NCBI RefSeq assembly: GCF_000004075.3
Contig: NC_026660.2
Location: 3,720,001 to 3,784,000 of the forward strand
Length of the DNA stretch: 64,000 nt
Origin: Cucumis sativus
Lineage: Eukaryota; Streptophyta; Magnoliopsida; Cucurbitales; Cucurbitaceae
Direction of reading: 5' to 3'
Every line of letters starts with the position of its first letter. Position 1 is the stretch's first letter. This document shows positions 45,912 to 60,667 of the stretch, in pieces. The notes under the pieces are model-generated. The model ran no database searches. It was not told the DNA's origin and saw nothing but the letters and a program-made list of their open reading frames with translations. The position numbers and the translations under genes were made by a program.

Positions 45912-48836
45912 ATGAGAGCTGGAATTTGCACTATACAGCTTCAAGCTCTTAGTATTGAGGCTGAAGCGACGGTGAAGCAAGCGATCGGCCTTGCACGACG
46001 ACGAGGCCACGCTCATGTCACCCCACTCCATGTTGCTAGTGCTATGCTTGCTTCCTCCTCCGGCCTTCTTCGTAGAGCTTGTCTTCATTGTCATTCTCAT
46101 CCTCTACAATGCAAAGCTCTTGAGCTTTGCTTCAACGTTGCTCTAAACCGTCTCCCTACATCGACACCAAGCCCGCTATTCGGTCCTCAATATCCAAATC
46201 CTTGTCTTTCAAATGCGTTGGTTGCTGCATTCAAACGAGCTCAGGCGCACCAACGTCGTGGCTCTATTGAAAACCAACAACAGCAACAACATCAACAACA
46301 ACAACCCATTTTGGCTTTGAAGATTGAGTTGGAACAACTTATAATCTCTATCTTGGATGACCCAAGTGTTAGTAGAGTTATGAGAGAAGCTGGTTTCTCT
46401 AGCACTCAAGTCAAAAATAGAGTTGAGAAAGCTGTTTCCTTGGAGGTTAGTGACTCATTATTATAATGCAATTATACAAATCACATTATTAATTCCTCTT
46501 TGTCCAGTCTAGACTACATACCAATAAAAATCTGTCTAGCCACAGTTTTTCGTTTTTTTTTTTTCAAACTTAACATTACTGAAAAAAGAAAATTGTTGTT
46601 GTTTATTTTGACAGGATTACACCAATGAAAGACACTACTTTTGTGAGAAAAAGTGGAACGTGCTACCAACAAACACTCCAATCCACAAGTTTCACTTTCA
46701 AGAACCAAACCTAGAAATCACCCACAAAACACATCCAAATCTTTCAATAAACCCTTCTCAATCCATACCCTTTACCCAAATTACAAAAATACCCTCCACA
46801 AAGCAGCAGTTTGAAAACAACAATGAAGAAGAAGTAACACATGTACTGGAAGAGCTATCAAACAGAATGAACAACAAAATGAGAAGAGTTAGCAACACAA
46901 TAATAGTTGGAGAGAGTTTAGGGACAGTTGAAACAATAGTAAGAGGAGTAATGGAAAGATTTGAGAAAGGGGAAGTACCAAAGGAATTAAAACATGTTGA
47001 ATTCTTAAGCCTTAACCCTCTGTTTTCATTAAGGAACGTAGTTTCAAAAGAAGAGATTGAACAGAAGATTTTGGAGTTGAGATGTATTGTGAAAAGTTGT
47101 ATGGGGAAAAGGGTAATTTTCTATTTGGGTGATCTTAAATGGGTTTCAGAATTTTGGTCAAATTATTGTTATGGAGAAGAAGAAAGAAGGTTCTATAGTT
47201 ATGTTGAAGAGTTAATAATGGAGATTAAGAGATTGGTGAATAATAATAATTCTGAAAATTATGGGAAATTTTGGGTTTTGGGTATTGCAACTTTTCAAAT
47301 GTATATGAAGTGTAAAGTTGGTCATCCTTCTTTGGATTCACTTTGGTCACTTCATCCACTTACTGTTCCTGTTGGGAGTTTGAGCTTAAGTCTCAACTTT
47401 GAAAGGTAATTTTTTTTAACCTCTTTTGTTTTTTTTGTTTTTTTTTTTTACTTTTGTTTAACATGAAATTATATATCTTTTTTTTTTTTTTGTGTTATTT
47501 CAGTAAAGAAGGTAATTTTCCAACAACTTCTGCCATGGCTTTCCCTTTATGTCTAGAACAGTACAAGGAGGATGCTAGAAAAAGTGGTGCAATTACCAAT
47601 CAACAGGTTTGTATATTTTAAAATTATTTGCTTCTCTCACATTTGCTAATGGTTTTATTTTTTGTCTTGAGAGATTTTGTAATTGTTTTGTTTTTGTTGA
47701 GTTAAAAGAGTTGAATTTTTAACTTTTTATTGAATTTTGATAATGTGAGAGAAAATTAAAGATGGTAGGAAGTGTTAATTACACAACAAGGCTTAATTAA
47801 AGTTTTTGTTGTTTTTTCTTCCTATTAATTGGGTCTAATGGTTTTTCTTTTGTTTATGTCTCTTTCTTTTATTAAATAGGATGGTGAGTTCGAGGCCAAG
47901 TTACTAAATTCAAGTGTGAAACAAGGAGTAATGTTTACGGAGAAATCTCCAAGTCATTACAATTTTCTTGGTCTCAAACCTTCTCCAAAAGAGTACCAAT
48001 TCTGGGGTTCTTCCTCGTCGTCGGACGAGCACCCCGAACGACGAGAAAACATCGTGGTTTCAAAACCAGATCTACTCTCGAACCCAAATTCAAGCCCGAA
48101 CTCGGCTTCATCAAGTGAAGTAGTAATGGAAGAAGAAGAAGATGAAGAAGGCGATTATTTGAAAGATTTAAAACTTATATCAGATTCACTTTCAAAAACC
48201 ATCCCAAATTGTCCAAAACACAAAGCAGATGAAATCTCAAGCACAATCCTGAAGAAGAAGAAGAAGAACAACAACAAGCATTTTCAAGAAGAAAGTTGTT
48301 GTTGTTGCCTTTCATTCGTAGGAAATGATCATGATGAAGCCAAGGAAAAAGCAGCAAGAGAAATAGCCAAAATCATATTTGGGTCACAATCAAAGATGAT
48401 TTGCATGGGATTAAGCAATTTCAAAGAAGGAACTGATGGAGAAAAATCAATGAAGAAAAGAGGAAGAAATGAAATGGGTTGGAATTATTTAGAGAGATTT
48501 GCTGAGGCAGTGAATGAGAATCCTCATCGAGTGTTCTTCATTGAAGATATTGAACAGATTGATTATTGTTCATTAAAAGGATTGAAAGAAGCAATTGAAA
48601 AGGGAAGAGTTAAGCTTTCAGATGGGGAATTTTGTTCACTAAAAGATGCAATTATCATCATCAATTCCCAAAAACAGATTGCCGTTAAACAAGAACAACC
48701 AGAAGAAGATCAAGATCAAAAAGCAACTTTTGTTTCTTTGGATTTGAACATTGCCATTCAAGATACAAACGGAGATCAGAAGATTTTGAGATCAATTATG
48801 GAAGAATGTGTTCATGGGAAAATTTTATTTTCATAA
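45912..48836 (+). CDS. SMXL3: SMAX1-LIKE 3-type protein (Clp-like, four exons)
   Basis: Exons 45912-46445, 46615-47405, 47504-47606 and 47880-48836 join in frame through GT..AG introns to give 794 residues, near Arabidopsis SMXL3 (about 815). SMXL3/4/5 are nuclear ClpB-like regulators needed for phloem formation. Exon 1 is the double Clp-N domain ([54 protein letters not shown]) with a polyglutamine/histidine run near residue 120-130. Exon 2 starts a degenerate first ATPase domain: [20 protein letters not shown] near 270 replaces a functional Walker A motif. Exon 4 carries the shortened second ATPase region ([31 protein letters not shown]) and the EAR motif VSLDLNIAI near residue 762, which recruits TOPLESS. 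No RGKT degron is visible, consistent with the SMXL3/4/5 clade that escapes strigolactone/karrikin-triggered MAX2 degradation. Confidence 0.92.
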
Positions 48837-49300
48837 TTTTATTTTAAAATTTTGGGTGATTTTTTTTCTTTCTGGGGGTGAAAAAAAGAAGAAGAATTTC
48901 TTGTTTAATTTAATGATAAGCATTTGGTAGTGGTTTTTTTAGTTTTAGGATATCAATGTAAATATGTAAAATATTAAATATTGCATATCTCTCTCTCTCT
49001 CTTTTCTTGGGATTTTCAATTATGTGTCAGCTTTGATGTATAATTTTAAATTTAATGATTTACCTTTATAAAGTTATTTTTGGTTCATTATGATCATCAA
49101 ATTATAATTAATCATTATATGCATATGTATGTATATTAACATTTTTTGTGGTTGAAGAAAAGAAAATTGTTATATTTGATCAAAAACTTTATTGCAAATG
49201 ATGAAAGTGTAATGTAGTATATATTGTGAGACTTGATTGTTTTTGCATGGGTAGCATGGCAAAAAAAATAATAATAACAACAATCATACAATACAATTAA
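48837..49300. other. 3' flank of the SMXL3-like gene
   Basis: Probable 3' UTR with a T-rich start and a short (TC)n near 48990-49001. No ORF of interest. Confidence 0.5.
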
Positions 49301-51100
49301 AGGTAATAAATTATAAGACGTATTATTGAGTTTGGACGTTGATCACGCAGTAATTGTTAAGTCTTATGAATGTAAGTATAAATTTTAACAGGAGTCTCGG
49401 CCAATAGTAAACTATTGTATTATTATTGATCAATATTGAAGTATGGTTCAATAATTTATAATTGAATAAGAGATTGGTTCATTATAAATTCAAAATCCAA
49501 CAAATAAGGTTTTTTTTAAACTATAATATAGGTACTTAAACTTTTTATAGTGACATAAATATGGATTAATAGTCTAAACGGTTCTATAGTATAAGAATAA
49601 GCTAGATTGGACGCCTTATTATGGGAATACTATGAATGCGACCCACATTTTGTATTTAGTACATGCGAAGTGATTTCGAGACGCTTATGTAAAGACATAC
49701 GAGTGGAATTGTTCTATACAATGAGATTGCATAAGACTAGACAGTGAAATAATCACTTTTATATTATAACACCCTTAATGATCTAAAGCTCACTATCTCA
49801 GTTTAATTATATGGCCTAGGTAACTTGATTTAATCTTGAACTAACTTTGAACTCTAGTTCACACGAGATTATTCTTAGATCTACAAAGGTGAAGCCAGTT
49901 CATTAGCACTGACCTAGTAAACCTCCATTTTAAGGATAAGACCATATGCATAGTTAGAAACGTAGAGTGCAAAATGAAACTCTTTCATGTCAGCTTTTAG
50001 GGTTAGGTTGTTCCTTGAAGTGTTGACTCCAGGTCTTAAAAAAATGGGCCTCAACCTATCATTTAGCCTAAAAAAGATGTGGTTTATAGGTTGAATTTCA
50101 AACCAATTGTTCATTAGAGGATCGGTTGAGACTTAAGAAACAAGATGTAGTCTTGGGGTAAAACGGTAAATTGACTCAACTGAAATTATGAGCAACTTGT
50201 GGAAGGTTAACTTACTAATCATGGTTATATCAAGTGATCAACACAAATATATCTACAACGAGGAGAGTGCAGCTATGAGCCATAGTCAGTAGCCTAGCTC
50301 GAATACTTAATGAAATATTGATTAGCTCGGTTAAAAGAGATTAGTCGATTAATCTCAAATCATTGAAGTGCATGATTTGTAAATCCATTAGATCCCTCTA
50401 CTAGTTCATTATGAAACTAAACTTAGAACAATGTGATTGAGTAATTCGAATTGTTCTAATTGATTAAACATATAATTGTCAATAATATCTTAATATAATT
50501 ATTTATAATTACAAATTGAGATAGAAATTGTATTTAAATATGATTTAAATATTGAAGATTTCGAATAAGGATTCAAAATTAGGTCAATCGAATCGATCAC
50601 GCCTAGGTGGAATTTAATTAATTTAAAAATAATCATTCAAAATTATTTTTAATTAACGCATCAAGGAAAGAAAAATGATCTTTTTAACTTTGTTTGAAAA
50701 AAGTTTAAAATCAAAATAATAACTTTTGACCTTTGGAAAGTTTGACGTCTAAGACATAGATGTATAATTTGTTTTAGGAGCTAGCAGTTTTAAAATATAA
50801 TATAGTTAAAATAACTCTCATTATGTTTAAGATCATCTTCCACTATTTTATTTTTACAATATGTAAGGTAAAAATCAAATCAAACCTTTGAAGTTTTACC
50901 ACAAGAATCAAGTCCATAGCAAGAGTTGTGTTATTCGTTAAGTTTTTCTTGTGTGGTGATCTCAAACACACATTTACTTACACACAAAATCAATTTAATT
51001 TTAATTAAGACGTTTCCAAAATTAATTTTGAAGAATTTTTTTCTTTTGTAAATCTTTTTAAGCATAAATGGGACGTGCTCTTCTTATTATAATATCAATT
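49300..51100. repeat. Probable old retrotransposon-derived segment
   Basis: About 1.8 kb with no coding potential, but a texture unlike the AT-rich flanks: moderately GC-rich runs such as ccattagatccctctactag and cgatcacgcctaggtggaat. It resembles, from memory, LTR or non-autonomous element sequence common in plant genomes. I could not find paired LTRs, a primer site or a target-site duplication, so the bounds are approximate. Confidence 0.3.
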
Positions 51101-51824
51101 GAGCTAAGCTTTTGTTGGCAAATTTTTTAAGGATTAAGTATATGTTTTTATAATAATTTTGAAAATCATAAATGTGAGATAATTTCAACCATTTGTTATA
51201 TCATAAAAGTTAATTAAAAGGATTTTGTTTAACAAATTAAATTTCGAATTCACCAACCAAATCATGGTTATACAAATTACCTGAAAATTTAATCTTTTGA
51301 CATTAGATAAGGGTTGAAATATGTCAATTACTACTTATTTAAGTTCGTTAAGACTCTAATATAGAGTTTTTACACGTAAGTTATGCAAACACATGTAAAA
51401 TGCGTAAGAAAAAGTAAAAACAATTAGGACACAAGATATGAAGTTTGGTTGAATCATGAAATAGTATTCACATCCGTCCAAGACAACACATCCTCTTTCT
51501 TTTTTGTCTAAAAAAGCATATCAATAATAATATATACAACACAAAAAATGTTTGACAAATTTTTACTTCCATGAACAACAATATTATTACTATCTAATTA
51601 AATAACATAATCTTCAATATGTTAGAGGTGAAAAGTATGAATAAGCATATGTTTATGAGAGATAGTAATCATGGGATTAATTTTTTCTTTTTTAAAAGCC
51701 TAAAAAGGTTATTGTAATTATATTGTTTAGTATGATATAATTTAGTTCCTTTATTTTAAATTTGGTTTAAATTAATTAAAACGTTTGAAAGGAAAAATAT
51801 ATTTTGAACATAACATTTTAAACC

Positions 51825-51851
51825 TATATATATATATATATATATATATAT
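51825..51851. repeat. (TA)n microsatellite
   Basis: Thirteen or more uninterrupted TA units. Confidence 0.9.
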
Positions 51852-54800
51852 GTTTTGAGTTAGTTAGGAAGAAGTATCATTATTCCTTTTTCTCTAGTCT
51901 TCTTATGATGTATCCTTTTCTGAAACTGTTACTTGTAAGAAGAAGAAAAAACAAGTATGTTAATAATTTGAAGCAGAGAATTCAAAGGTTCTATCATCAT
52001 ACAAATCCTTATCATAAAATCAACTTTCTAACAAGCTTTTATCACATTCCAATTCTTAAAAAAAGTTAAATATTACAAGACAAACACATACCCATCACAC
52101 ATATATAGTACATGTGATATATTACTAAACTAGCATATGGGAAATAAATCAAATTAAAATTAATAAAAAGACAGTGATATTGGATGGAGTTGATGAATTC
52201 ATCCAAAATGTAGTCATATATATCATGGATAGAATGAATGTGACAGTGTTATTATTTGGAGGAATTAGAGATCACCCCTAAAGTTTAGAGAAGCTCAAGT
52301 TGATATATATATATGTATATATAATATGAAAAGAGGAGACATAGAAAAGCAACTATTGACTACAACTTTTCTTTATAATTTTATTGTGTGTGTTTTGAAA
52401 ATGGAAAAGGAAGGAATTAAAGAGAGAGAGAGAGAGAAATAAAAAGAAAAAATTGTCTTTATTTAGTTTGAAAATAGAAATGTGAGAGAAGTTTGAAAAG
52501 GAGAGGGCGCGGATGATTAGGAATCTAAAAGTACACAATTTTGTTGAAAACAATTAACACCAACCCTTCATAAAGATATTCTTACTTTACAATCGGAAAA
52601 GGAATATTTCTATTTCTTTTCAATTATATTATACATTTTAATCACTATTTTACTCTCATTAATCATTTTCTTCTTAAATTAACATTACCCTATCAAATAT
52701 ATTTTTCTTATTCCTAAACTTATTTCTCACTTACCTTCTACTTCCTCCTTCATTTTTACCCAAATTCTAAATATTTAAATCTCAATAGTCAACTAATAGA
52801 GATTAAATTCAAATAAATAAAAAACCAAACCTAAACTAAAGTTCATTTTCCATATAATTAATTTCATCAACTTCTTAATCCATGTTAATAGTGGATGGTA
52901 TTAATTTAGGAAAAAAAACAAGAAACAAACCTAAAAGTGATCAAAGAACCCAAAGCCTATAGTAGCACTAGTATACTGTATAGTTTATTATTTAAGTATG
53001 AATTAAGAAATGTTTTTCAAATAAAGTAACGACATATTTGGAATGACTTTCTAAAGGGTTGTTTGGAAGGCATGGTGCATTATTATAGTTTGTAGTTAAT
53101 AATTAAGTTAGGTGTTATTATAGTATGTATTTGGGGTGCAACTTAATTTTATGATTTATAACAATATGTATTTGGGGTTGATTATCTTCGTCTGTGTTTG
53201 AAATGTAAATTCTTATCATTTAAATTACAACAATATGTAAATTAATGTACCTTATTTTAGACCGTACATGTATAATTTGTTTGTGTACTATTATTCTTTA
53301 TCGTACAAACGTGAAGTTTATTATATATATTCTAGCATTATCTCACAAAATGTAGGAAACAAAGAATGGAAGAGCGATAATTTTAAAAAGATAACCTAAT
53401 GATAATAATTTTTAAAAAAAAATCCAAAAGAAGAATGGGAAATTGTATTTTAAAAAGTAATATAAGCGTAATTGGTATGACGTAAAAAAAATTGTCTTCA
53501 AAGAATTCATTTTTATTTAAACACACTTTTGATTAAAAAAAAAACTAATTGAAATAAAAATAAAAACGTGTTTGACAACTCTTTTTAAAAGTATTTTTAT
53601 ATACAAGCTTGTTTGATTTGTTATATATAATTAAACTATTAAATTTTTTCAAGGTAGACTGGTGGCGATCGAAGGTTGGTAACGATGGTGATTGGAGTTG
53701 TTGCTAGAAGTTCACCACCAGATCGGAGTGACAAAAAATGGTGGTCGGAGATTGACCGACGATGTCATCGGAGATGGTGTTTGCAAATTGGTTAATAAAA
53801 TTTTCAACTCTTGAGACGAACATGACGTAGGATTAAAGAATAATATAGTAATGAGATGTGTTATTTGAAATCTTAATTCTAATTTTTAACTAAAACTAAA
53901 CCTAAATTTCAAATAAAGAATGGATTACTATAATCTATTTATTCCGCTAATTAGGTTGAACATGTTTAAAAAAATGTTAAAAAGAATGAGTGGAAACACA
54001 TGAATGAAAGTATTTTCAATAAACACATTAATGAAAATCAAAACAAGGGTTGAAATAAATAAAATAAAAAGAGAGAAAAAGGGAGAAGAGAAAAGAAAAA
54101 GAGAAAGAAGAGAGTATTTGAGTCCTCAAAAACTTTAGAAAGTTTGATTGTTTTGAAAGTTATAAATATGCCTTCCTCTGCCTACAAGAAACCCAACTAA
54201 AAGCACACTTAACCAAAAAGCTAACTAATTTATATTAAAAACAAACTTTCATTACATAAAACCTTGTCAAATTATTGGCTTACTTATTCTTCAATCCTCA
54301 TTGCTATCAATCTATCAATCTATATTATATATTATATATTTATATCTATATAGAAATTAAAGCATTTTTTTGAAAAAAAAAAGAAAAAAAATGTTCAAAA
54401 ATGTAATAAAGACAGAAACCTCGAGCTATGTTCCCATTTTAGAGAGAATAAATAACGTAGAACCCTATTTCTCTCCCTACCTTTTCTTTCTCTTCTTTTT
54501 CCAATATTTACATCTTCGTCAATTCTATTTTCTAATCATTAACTAAATTATTGTAAATCTTTCCAAAATATTTACTAATTAAGAATAATTATTTTATAGA
54601 TTTAAACAATATTGTTATTTTTATTCAATAAAGAGAAATTCTTATGAATATAACAAAAAAGAATATATATCAATTCATGTATATATATAATTCTATTATT
54701 GGGTAAGCATGTGTTAATGACAAGTCAAAGAGTACAAGTCATGAGAAAAGGTCCTGAAAAATGTCAAATTTGAGGGTTTGAAATTACCCATCTTCTTCAA

Positions 54801-57004
54801 ACGTTATATAATTGCATGTCACATCAAAACAAAATAGTATTCATTTACTCAAAATATAATGTGTTTGTATATTTATATATATGTATATGTATATATGTAT
54901 TGTGTATATGTATGGACCAATTTGACTATTTTTGTCCCATTTTAATTTGTCCTAAACCAAAAATCTCCATATATATTTTACCCTCTCACAAATTAATTAT
55001 TACAATTTTACTCATTTTCTCATGCAACCCACAACAAACAATAACCATAATCAACTTTTTTTCCCTACCTCTAATTACCTATACACACGTTTAATTATCT
55101 TCCAATCTTGTAACTTTTTAAATCACTTTAAGTGTATAGTAACTTTACTTGACCATTTCGATCTTGCTAATTTCACGAAACACAATTATATTTGGTGTTA
55201 AGAAAACTTATAAAATATTAAATCATGAGTAAATGATTATCATGCATGCATGGATTGAACTCACATAATTTCTTCTAAGACCTTTTGTATTAAACTTGTA
55301 AAATATTAAATTGATCTAAGTAATTGATCACCACCGTTCTCTCAAGAAATCAAATTTATGTTTAATTAACTACAATTATTCAAGTTAGCTTATTCACATA
55401 TTAGCTAATCTTTTGAAAAAAAAAACAATATTGTTTGATCCTACGACATATATTATTTGAGTTATGGAAGTTGGCTACAAAGGGACTAAAAATCTAACTA
55501 TTCTTGTAATAATCTAATCTAAGACCTATATAGAAAGTATGTAATAATATATACTCATGGAAATGAAATGCCAAGCATATATATATATATATGTTAATAC
55601 AAAAAAGAAAAGAAGAAAAATTATACCAAAGTTTTGTAATGATTTTGATTAATTTGGGTTAAGGCAAAGATTATATTATAAAGTGTTTTGTTGAGAGAAA
55701 AACATAATGTAAAAAGGGATTATTAGTGACAAAAATAGACAGAAAAGTAGAGGCAGTAAAATTGGAAATGAACACATGGGCAGTTTTATATTAGTAAAAA
55801 TAAAAATAAGAATAATAAAAAAAGTTGAAATTTCTTGACACCAAACCCAATGAAAGGGGACCAATATGTCCTTTACAAAATTATTGCATTATTGTCTTCT
55901 TTCTTCACAATTATCATAATAATAATACAAAACTCATGGTTTAATTAATATTATGTGACAAGCTTTAATCTAGTTTAACAAAAAGAAAATTATTTAGTAT
56001 GTGAGTATGATAGTAATCATGATGGTCATGCTTCTAATCCACTAACCTCAATAATACTAAAAAAAAACCCACATATATATTTGTTATTTTCTACTATAGA
56101 TTATGAATCTACTTGATAATAATGAAGATTGGGCTCCTATTATTTGGAAATTGAATTGGTAAACAATATAGTTATGAAAGAAAAGTGAAGAACTTAGAGG
56201 AAAATAATGGGGTTTTTGTTTTTGTTTTTATAGAAAAGAAAAGAAAAATGAAAGAGAGAGGAATGATGGTCGGACATCGATCCCAAGGAGCAAAGAATTC
56301 TTTTAGAGAAATGATGGGATCGATCGATCGGATCCTTTGGATCTTAAAAATTATAGAATCTAAAAAACTATCATTACATTGTTTAATTTATATATATATA
56401 TATATGTTTATATATAAAAGAAAAGTGAATGTATTATATGTTTGTTTCTATTCTTTTGAGAATGTCCTTAAAAGCATTCAAATTCCAAATAATTTCCAAA
56501 CCCTCTTTGCTTTTTCTACCTTTCTCTGCCATTTCTGTCTCTCAATACACATAGACAACCCATATTCCATGCATTATCAATTCAACTATATACAAAAACC
56601 AAAAACAACCCTCAATCACCCTCTTTCACCTACTTGGCTTGGCTTGGTTTGGTTCAATTCGGTTTGTATAATTGATGTATAGAAAAGAAACAACAATGAT
56701 GATTTTTACATGAAAATCTATAACATTGTAGGTTTAGCTTGGGTTGGATTTCGGTTTGATTTGATTTAATTCGATGAGTATAAAAAATCAAAGTTTTGGG
56801 TTAAAAGGAGAATTGTTTACGTAGAAACATGAGGGGGAAAAAAGAGAGAGAAAAAGGTGGTTTAAATGGGAATGGGGAGAGACAAAGTTTGAACATAGGG
56901 TTGAGCTTTTGCAGTGTCTTTAGGAGAAAGAAAGAAAGAAAGTAAAGCAAAAATTGTGGCAGCGTTTTTTATAAACGCAAAACCATCATACAAATTTTAA
57001 AGCG

Positions 57005-57036
57005 CACACACACACTCTCTCTCTCTCTCTCTCTCT
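57005..57036. repeat. Compound (CA)n(CT)n microsatellite
   Basis: A short CA run passes directly into eleven CT units. Confidence 0.9.
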
Positions 57037-57931
57037 ATGGCTTTTCTTTTTCTTTTATTTGTATGTGAAAACTTTACATGAAAGTAAGGGATTTCTTGGA
57101 TCTCCCACCCTCCCTTCTCCTTCATAATCACTGAATTATTAACTTCTTTTGATCTCTCTCTCGATCTCCAACCCTAATCGATTTCAACCGACACTTAAAT
57201 ATATATCCATATGATCAACCTAACTAATTCATCTTCTCTCCAACTATACCAAAATAAAGTTTAAATTATTACACATTAACCATTTACAAATACATATATA
57301 GATATACCCTTAAATAATAATCTCTTAAAGCTACTGTTGTTTGAATTAGTCCATGTAAACTCTCAAGTGCCACTTATTTAGGGTAGTGCCTTGTAATTAG
57401 GGAGAATGTAGAATAGTGACTTAGTGGAGTTAATTAGGGAAATTTTTTAAGCTTAGTGCTCTAATTAGTGGGTTAGTGTGCCTAATTATTTATTTATACA
57501 TACATAAATGCATTTAATGGTTTCACTCCATCAACATAACACAAATTCAAAACTTTCCCATTTCTCCACTCTCTCTCTCTCTCCAAACTTACAAATTTAT
57601 AAAATTGATTTAAACGATAAATATAGTCTTTATAAATATTCGTTAATACAACAAATTTTAGATTCAACTTTCAAAGTCTTTCAAAGATAATAAGCTTACT
57701 TATTGATGCCCTAAAAGTGTTACCTGTTGTCATTATCCTAGACTTTGTTGATATTGTACGTTCACACTAGCTAACATTGATATTTAAGATACCGATACGG
57801 TTAAATTCTTAATATAAATACAGAACCGTTTGAATTGGTCGTAATTTTTGAAGATATAATTAAGTAGGTAGGATAGGTATGTGATTTAAAGGGAAAAGTG
57901 AGAGAGAAATAGGTTTGGTATAAAGGAGGAA

Positions 57932-57932
57932 A

Positions 57933-57964
<32 letters not shown>

Positions 57965-57982
57965 GAGAAAGAGAGAAAGAGC
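57932..57982. repeat. (GAAA)n purine tract
   Basis: About eight perfect GAAA units followed by gagaaaga repeats; one strand is entirely purine over some 50 bases. Confidence 0.9.
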
Positions 57983-58156
57983 AGTCAAAAAGAAAGGATA
58001 TGAAGTATGAAAGTTAACACAAGAATAAATTTATGAGTGATCCAATGCTACCATCATGTTGTTTTCAATCATTGTTTGGTCTCTATCTTTTCTTCATCAT
58101 ACCTTTCTTTTTTTTCTTTTCTTTTCTTATCTCTCTTTCTTTTTTGAAAAATAAAT

Positions 58157-58179
58157 AAATATATATATATATATATATA
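58157..58179. repeat. (AT)n microsatellite
   Basis: About eleven AT units; more AT runs follow to 58210. Confidence 0.85.
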
Positions 58180-60667
58180 ATTGAGTGAATATATATATTT
58201 ATATATATATTATAAAATAAAGTAGAAAAAAAGTGAACATTAGCATTTAATCATTCAACATAGAAAAGATTCTAAGGTACTCCCATAGTACCATTTCTTT
58301 TCTACACTAACTCAATTGAGCATATGTGAGAATATATATAGGATACCCTAAACCCTATATTCATAATTCTACAATTTTCTAATATGTATCTTTGTATACA
58401 TTAAATTGCTTGTTTAATTTTGGAAATTTAAGTTTGTGTACGTTTCATTTTTGAATTATTAAGAATATGTCTAGACTTTTAGCCTTCCGAATTTGGGTTT
58501 GACAAGTCATTGAATCATTTCACACTTTTTAAAATTAATGTACGGAATTACTAGAAATGAAATTTGTATTTGATTAAATTGTAGATTTGATCTATCTCTA
58601 TAGTTTGAAGAAAATCGAAATTTAGTCATCGTAGTTTATAATTAAAATTTAGTGATCTACGTGACTTGATAAAAGTTTCTTAAATAATCTCAAGGATTTT
58701 GTCAAACTATAAAGACTAACCATTACAAGATATTTTTTTTTATGTATAGCGCGCCTTTTAAATTATAGGGACCAAATTTTCAATCTAACCGTTATGTTTT
58801 TATATCAAATAGATCGATTATGTTTTAAATATTTTTGTTAACATAAAAGGAGACACATTATATGTTATACAAACAAAAAAGAAAAAAGTTGAACGATGAT
58901 TTAGGAGAGGTTATTAAACTTAATTGGATAATTATTTGATACATAAAACCAAATTACCAAATTACCAAATACCATAATTGTATAATTCCAATGAGAAAAT
59001 TCCAAAATAGTATGTTTGATAAGAGACATGTTCCCATGATCTTCAACCATTAACAATTTGCATAAGTCAAATATTCTCTAAAGAAAAAGAGAGAAAGAAA
59101 TCTTATTTTGAATTAGGAAGAAAAGAAGAAGAAAAGTCATTGAAAATCATTGTATTGAAGGAAGGTAGCAAATAGCTTTTATCATTGGTTTTTTGTTGTT
59201 TTAAAGGTTGGGTGTAAGTTTACTGTCTTCTTCTTTTGTATTGAAGATTCTCATAATTCTAAGACTTCAAATATTTTTCAACAACCATTGATGCATAGGG
59301 AAATTTTATCTCAGAGTCTTCATTCAAATTTCTTATTTTGTTAATGGATTTCATGGTCCCAATGGGGAAAATCATTATATCAAACTTTGGTCCCCTACTA
59401 ACTCTTGGATAAAAAAAAAATAAATACAAATACATGCCTACAAAAATATTTGTGTTAGAATATTTGTCGTATGAATAATATAATGTCGTATTCTATTGTT
59501 GTTTGTATGCATGCATGGTCGTTGCATTGGTGTGCGTGATGTAAGATTGTTCGTCATTGGAGAATGTTAGTTAACTCATGCTTACTTCATATGGGAAGAT
59601 CACTAAAGTTCCTTATAACGCTCTTTTCTTTTTCTTGGTCGATATAGAACTGTTTTTTGTTTGTTGCCGCACGTCACTTTGTTTGACGTCTTTAAGTAGA
59701 ATAGTTTACTTGAAGAAATAAGAAAGTTTGTCTAATCGAATATAACTCAATTTGTATACAAATCTCTTATAAACTACAAGGTTTATGATTCAAGTTCATC
59801 CGTACATGGTTTGATTTTCTTTAGGCCTCTTAATTGTATAAGCTGCTTTGGTGATGGGCTTTTATTTTCCAAATTTGTCATTTATATTTCTCGTAAACAA
59901 TCGCTTTCAAATATACCAAAATATATATGTATAAAATCATAGTAAAATTGTAAATTTTATTAAGGATAGATATTGAAAGTCATTGAAAGTGTTTATTATA
60001 AATAAAATTTAAATTTTTTTTGTTATATTTTATAAATATTTTCGATAATTTTTCAAATATAATTTTTAACAATAATGATAAAAAGTAGATAAAGGAAAAA
60101 AATAACTTTTAGAAAATCATCAACAAACTTCTAATTTAGGAATTTTACTAGAAGTGAAATAAATAATTTGAAAACACAACCTCACATATTGAGCAACTGT
60201 TAATGTTAAGAAACAAATTAATATTTTGATATAAATAGATTATTACACTCACATTAATTTTTTTTTTTTTCTTTTAAGACTCGATATAATAATTTAATCA
60301 TGAAAATATAGATATCGATGTGAATGTTGAAATCTTAACATCGATGTATTTCATTTAAAAGAGAAATTACGAATATATGACCGTTTTTGGAGAATAAACT
60401 TTGTGATGTATTTACAATAGGACTTCTTTGATTAAATTTAGGGCTAATTAAGAATTAATATGTGGATCTAAAACAAAAATGTGAATTGTTTTCAATCTTG
60501 ATGAATTACAATGGTGATTTAGGCAGATGTGGTTGGTTAAGTGATTGATGGCCCAATTGAGAATAAAATTGTAAATTGGATTGGAATAGTGAAAGAGTTA
60601 TAGGAGCCCAAGTTTGAACCCAATTCAATTCAAGCACGTATTCAAAACCAAACCTCTCACCCCAAAT

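Noticed and set aside
56260..56345. Hairpin-like gatcgatcgatcggatcctttgga, considered as a miR393-like precursor
   Set aside because: The match to miR393 star-like sequence is partial and no arm carries the mature sequence; the palindrome is simple GATC repetition.
56185..56682. 165-residue + strand ORF
   Set aside because: Composition follows AT and TA repeats (IYIYIYM), no domain, no exon signals.
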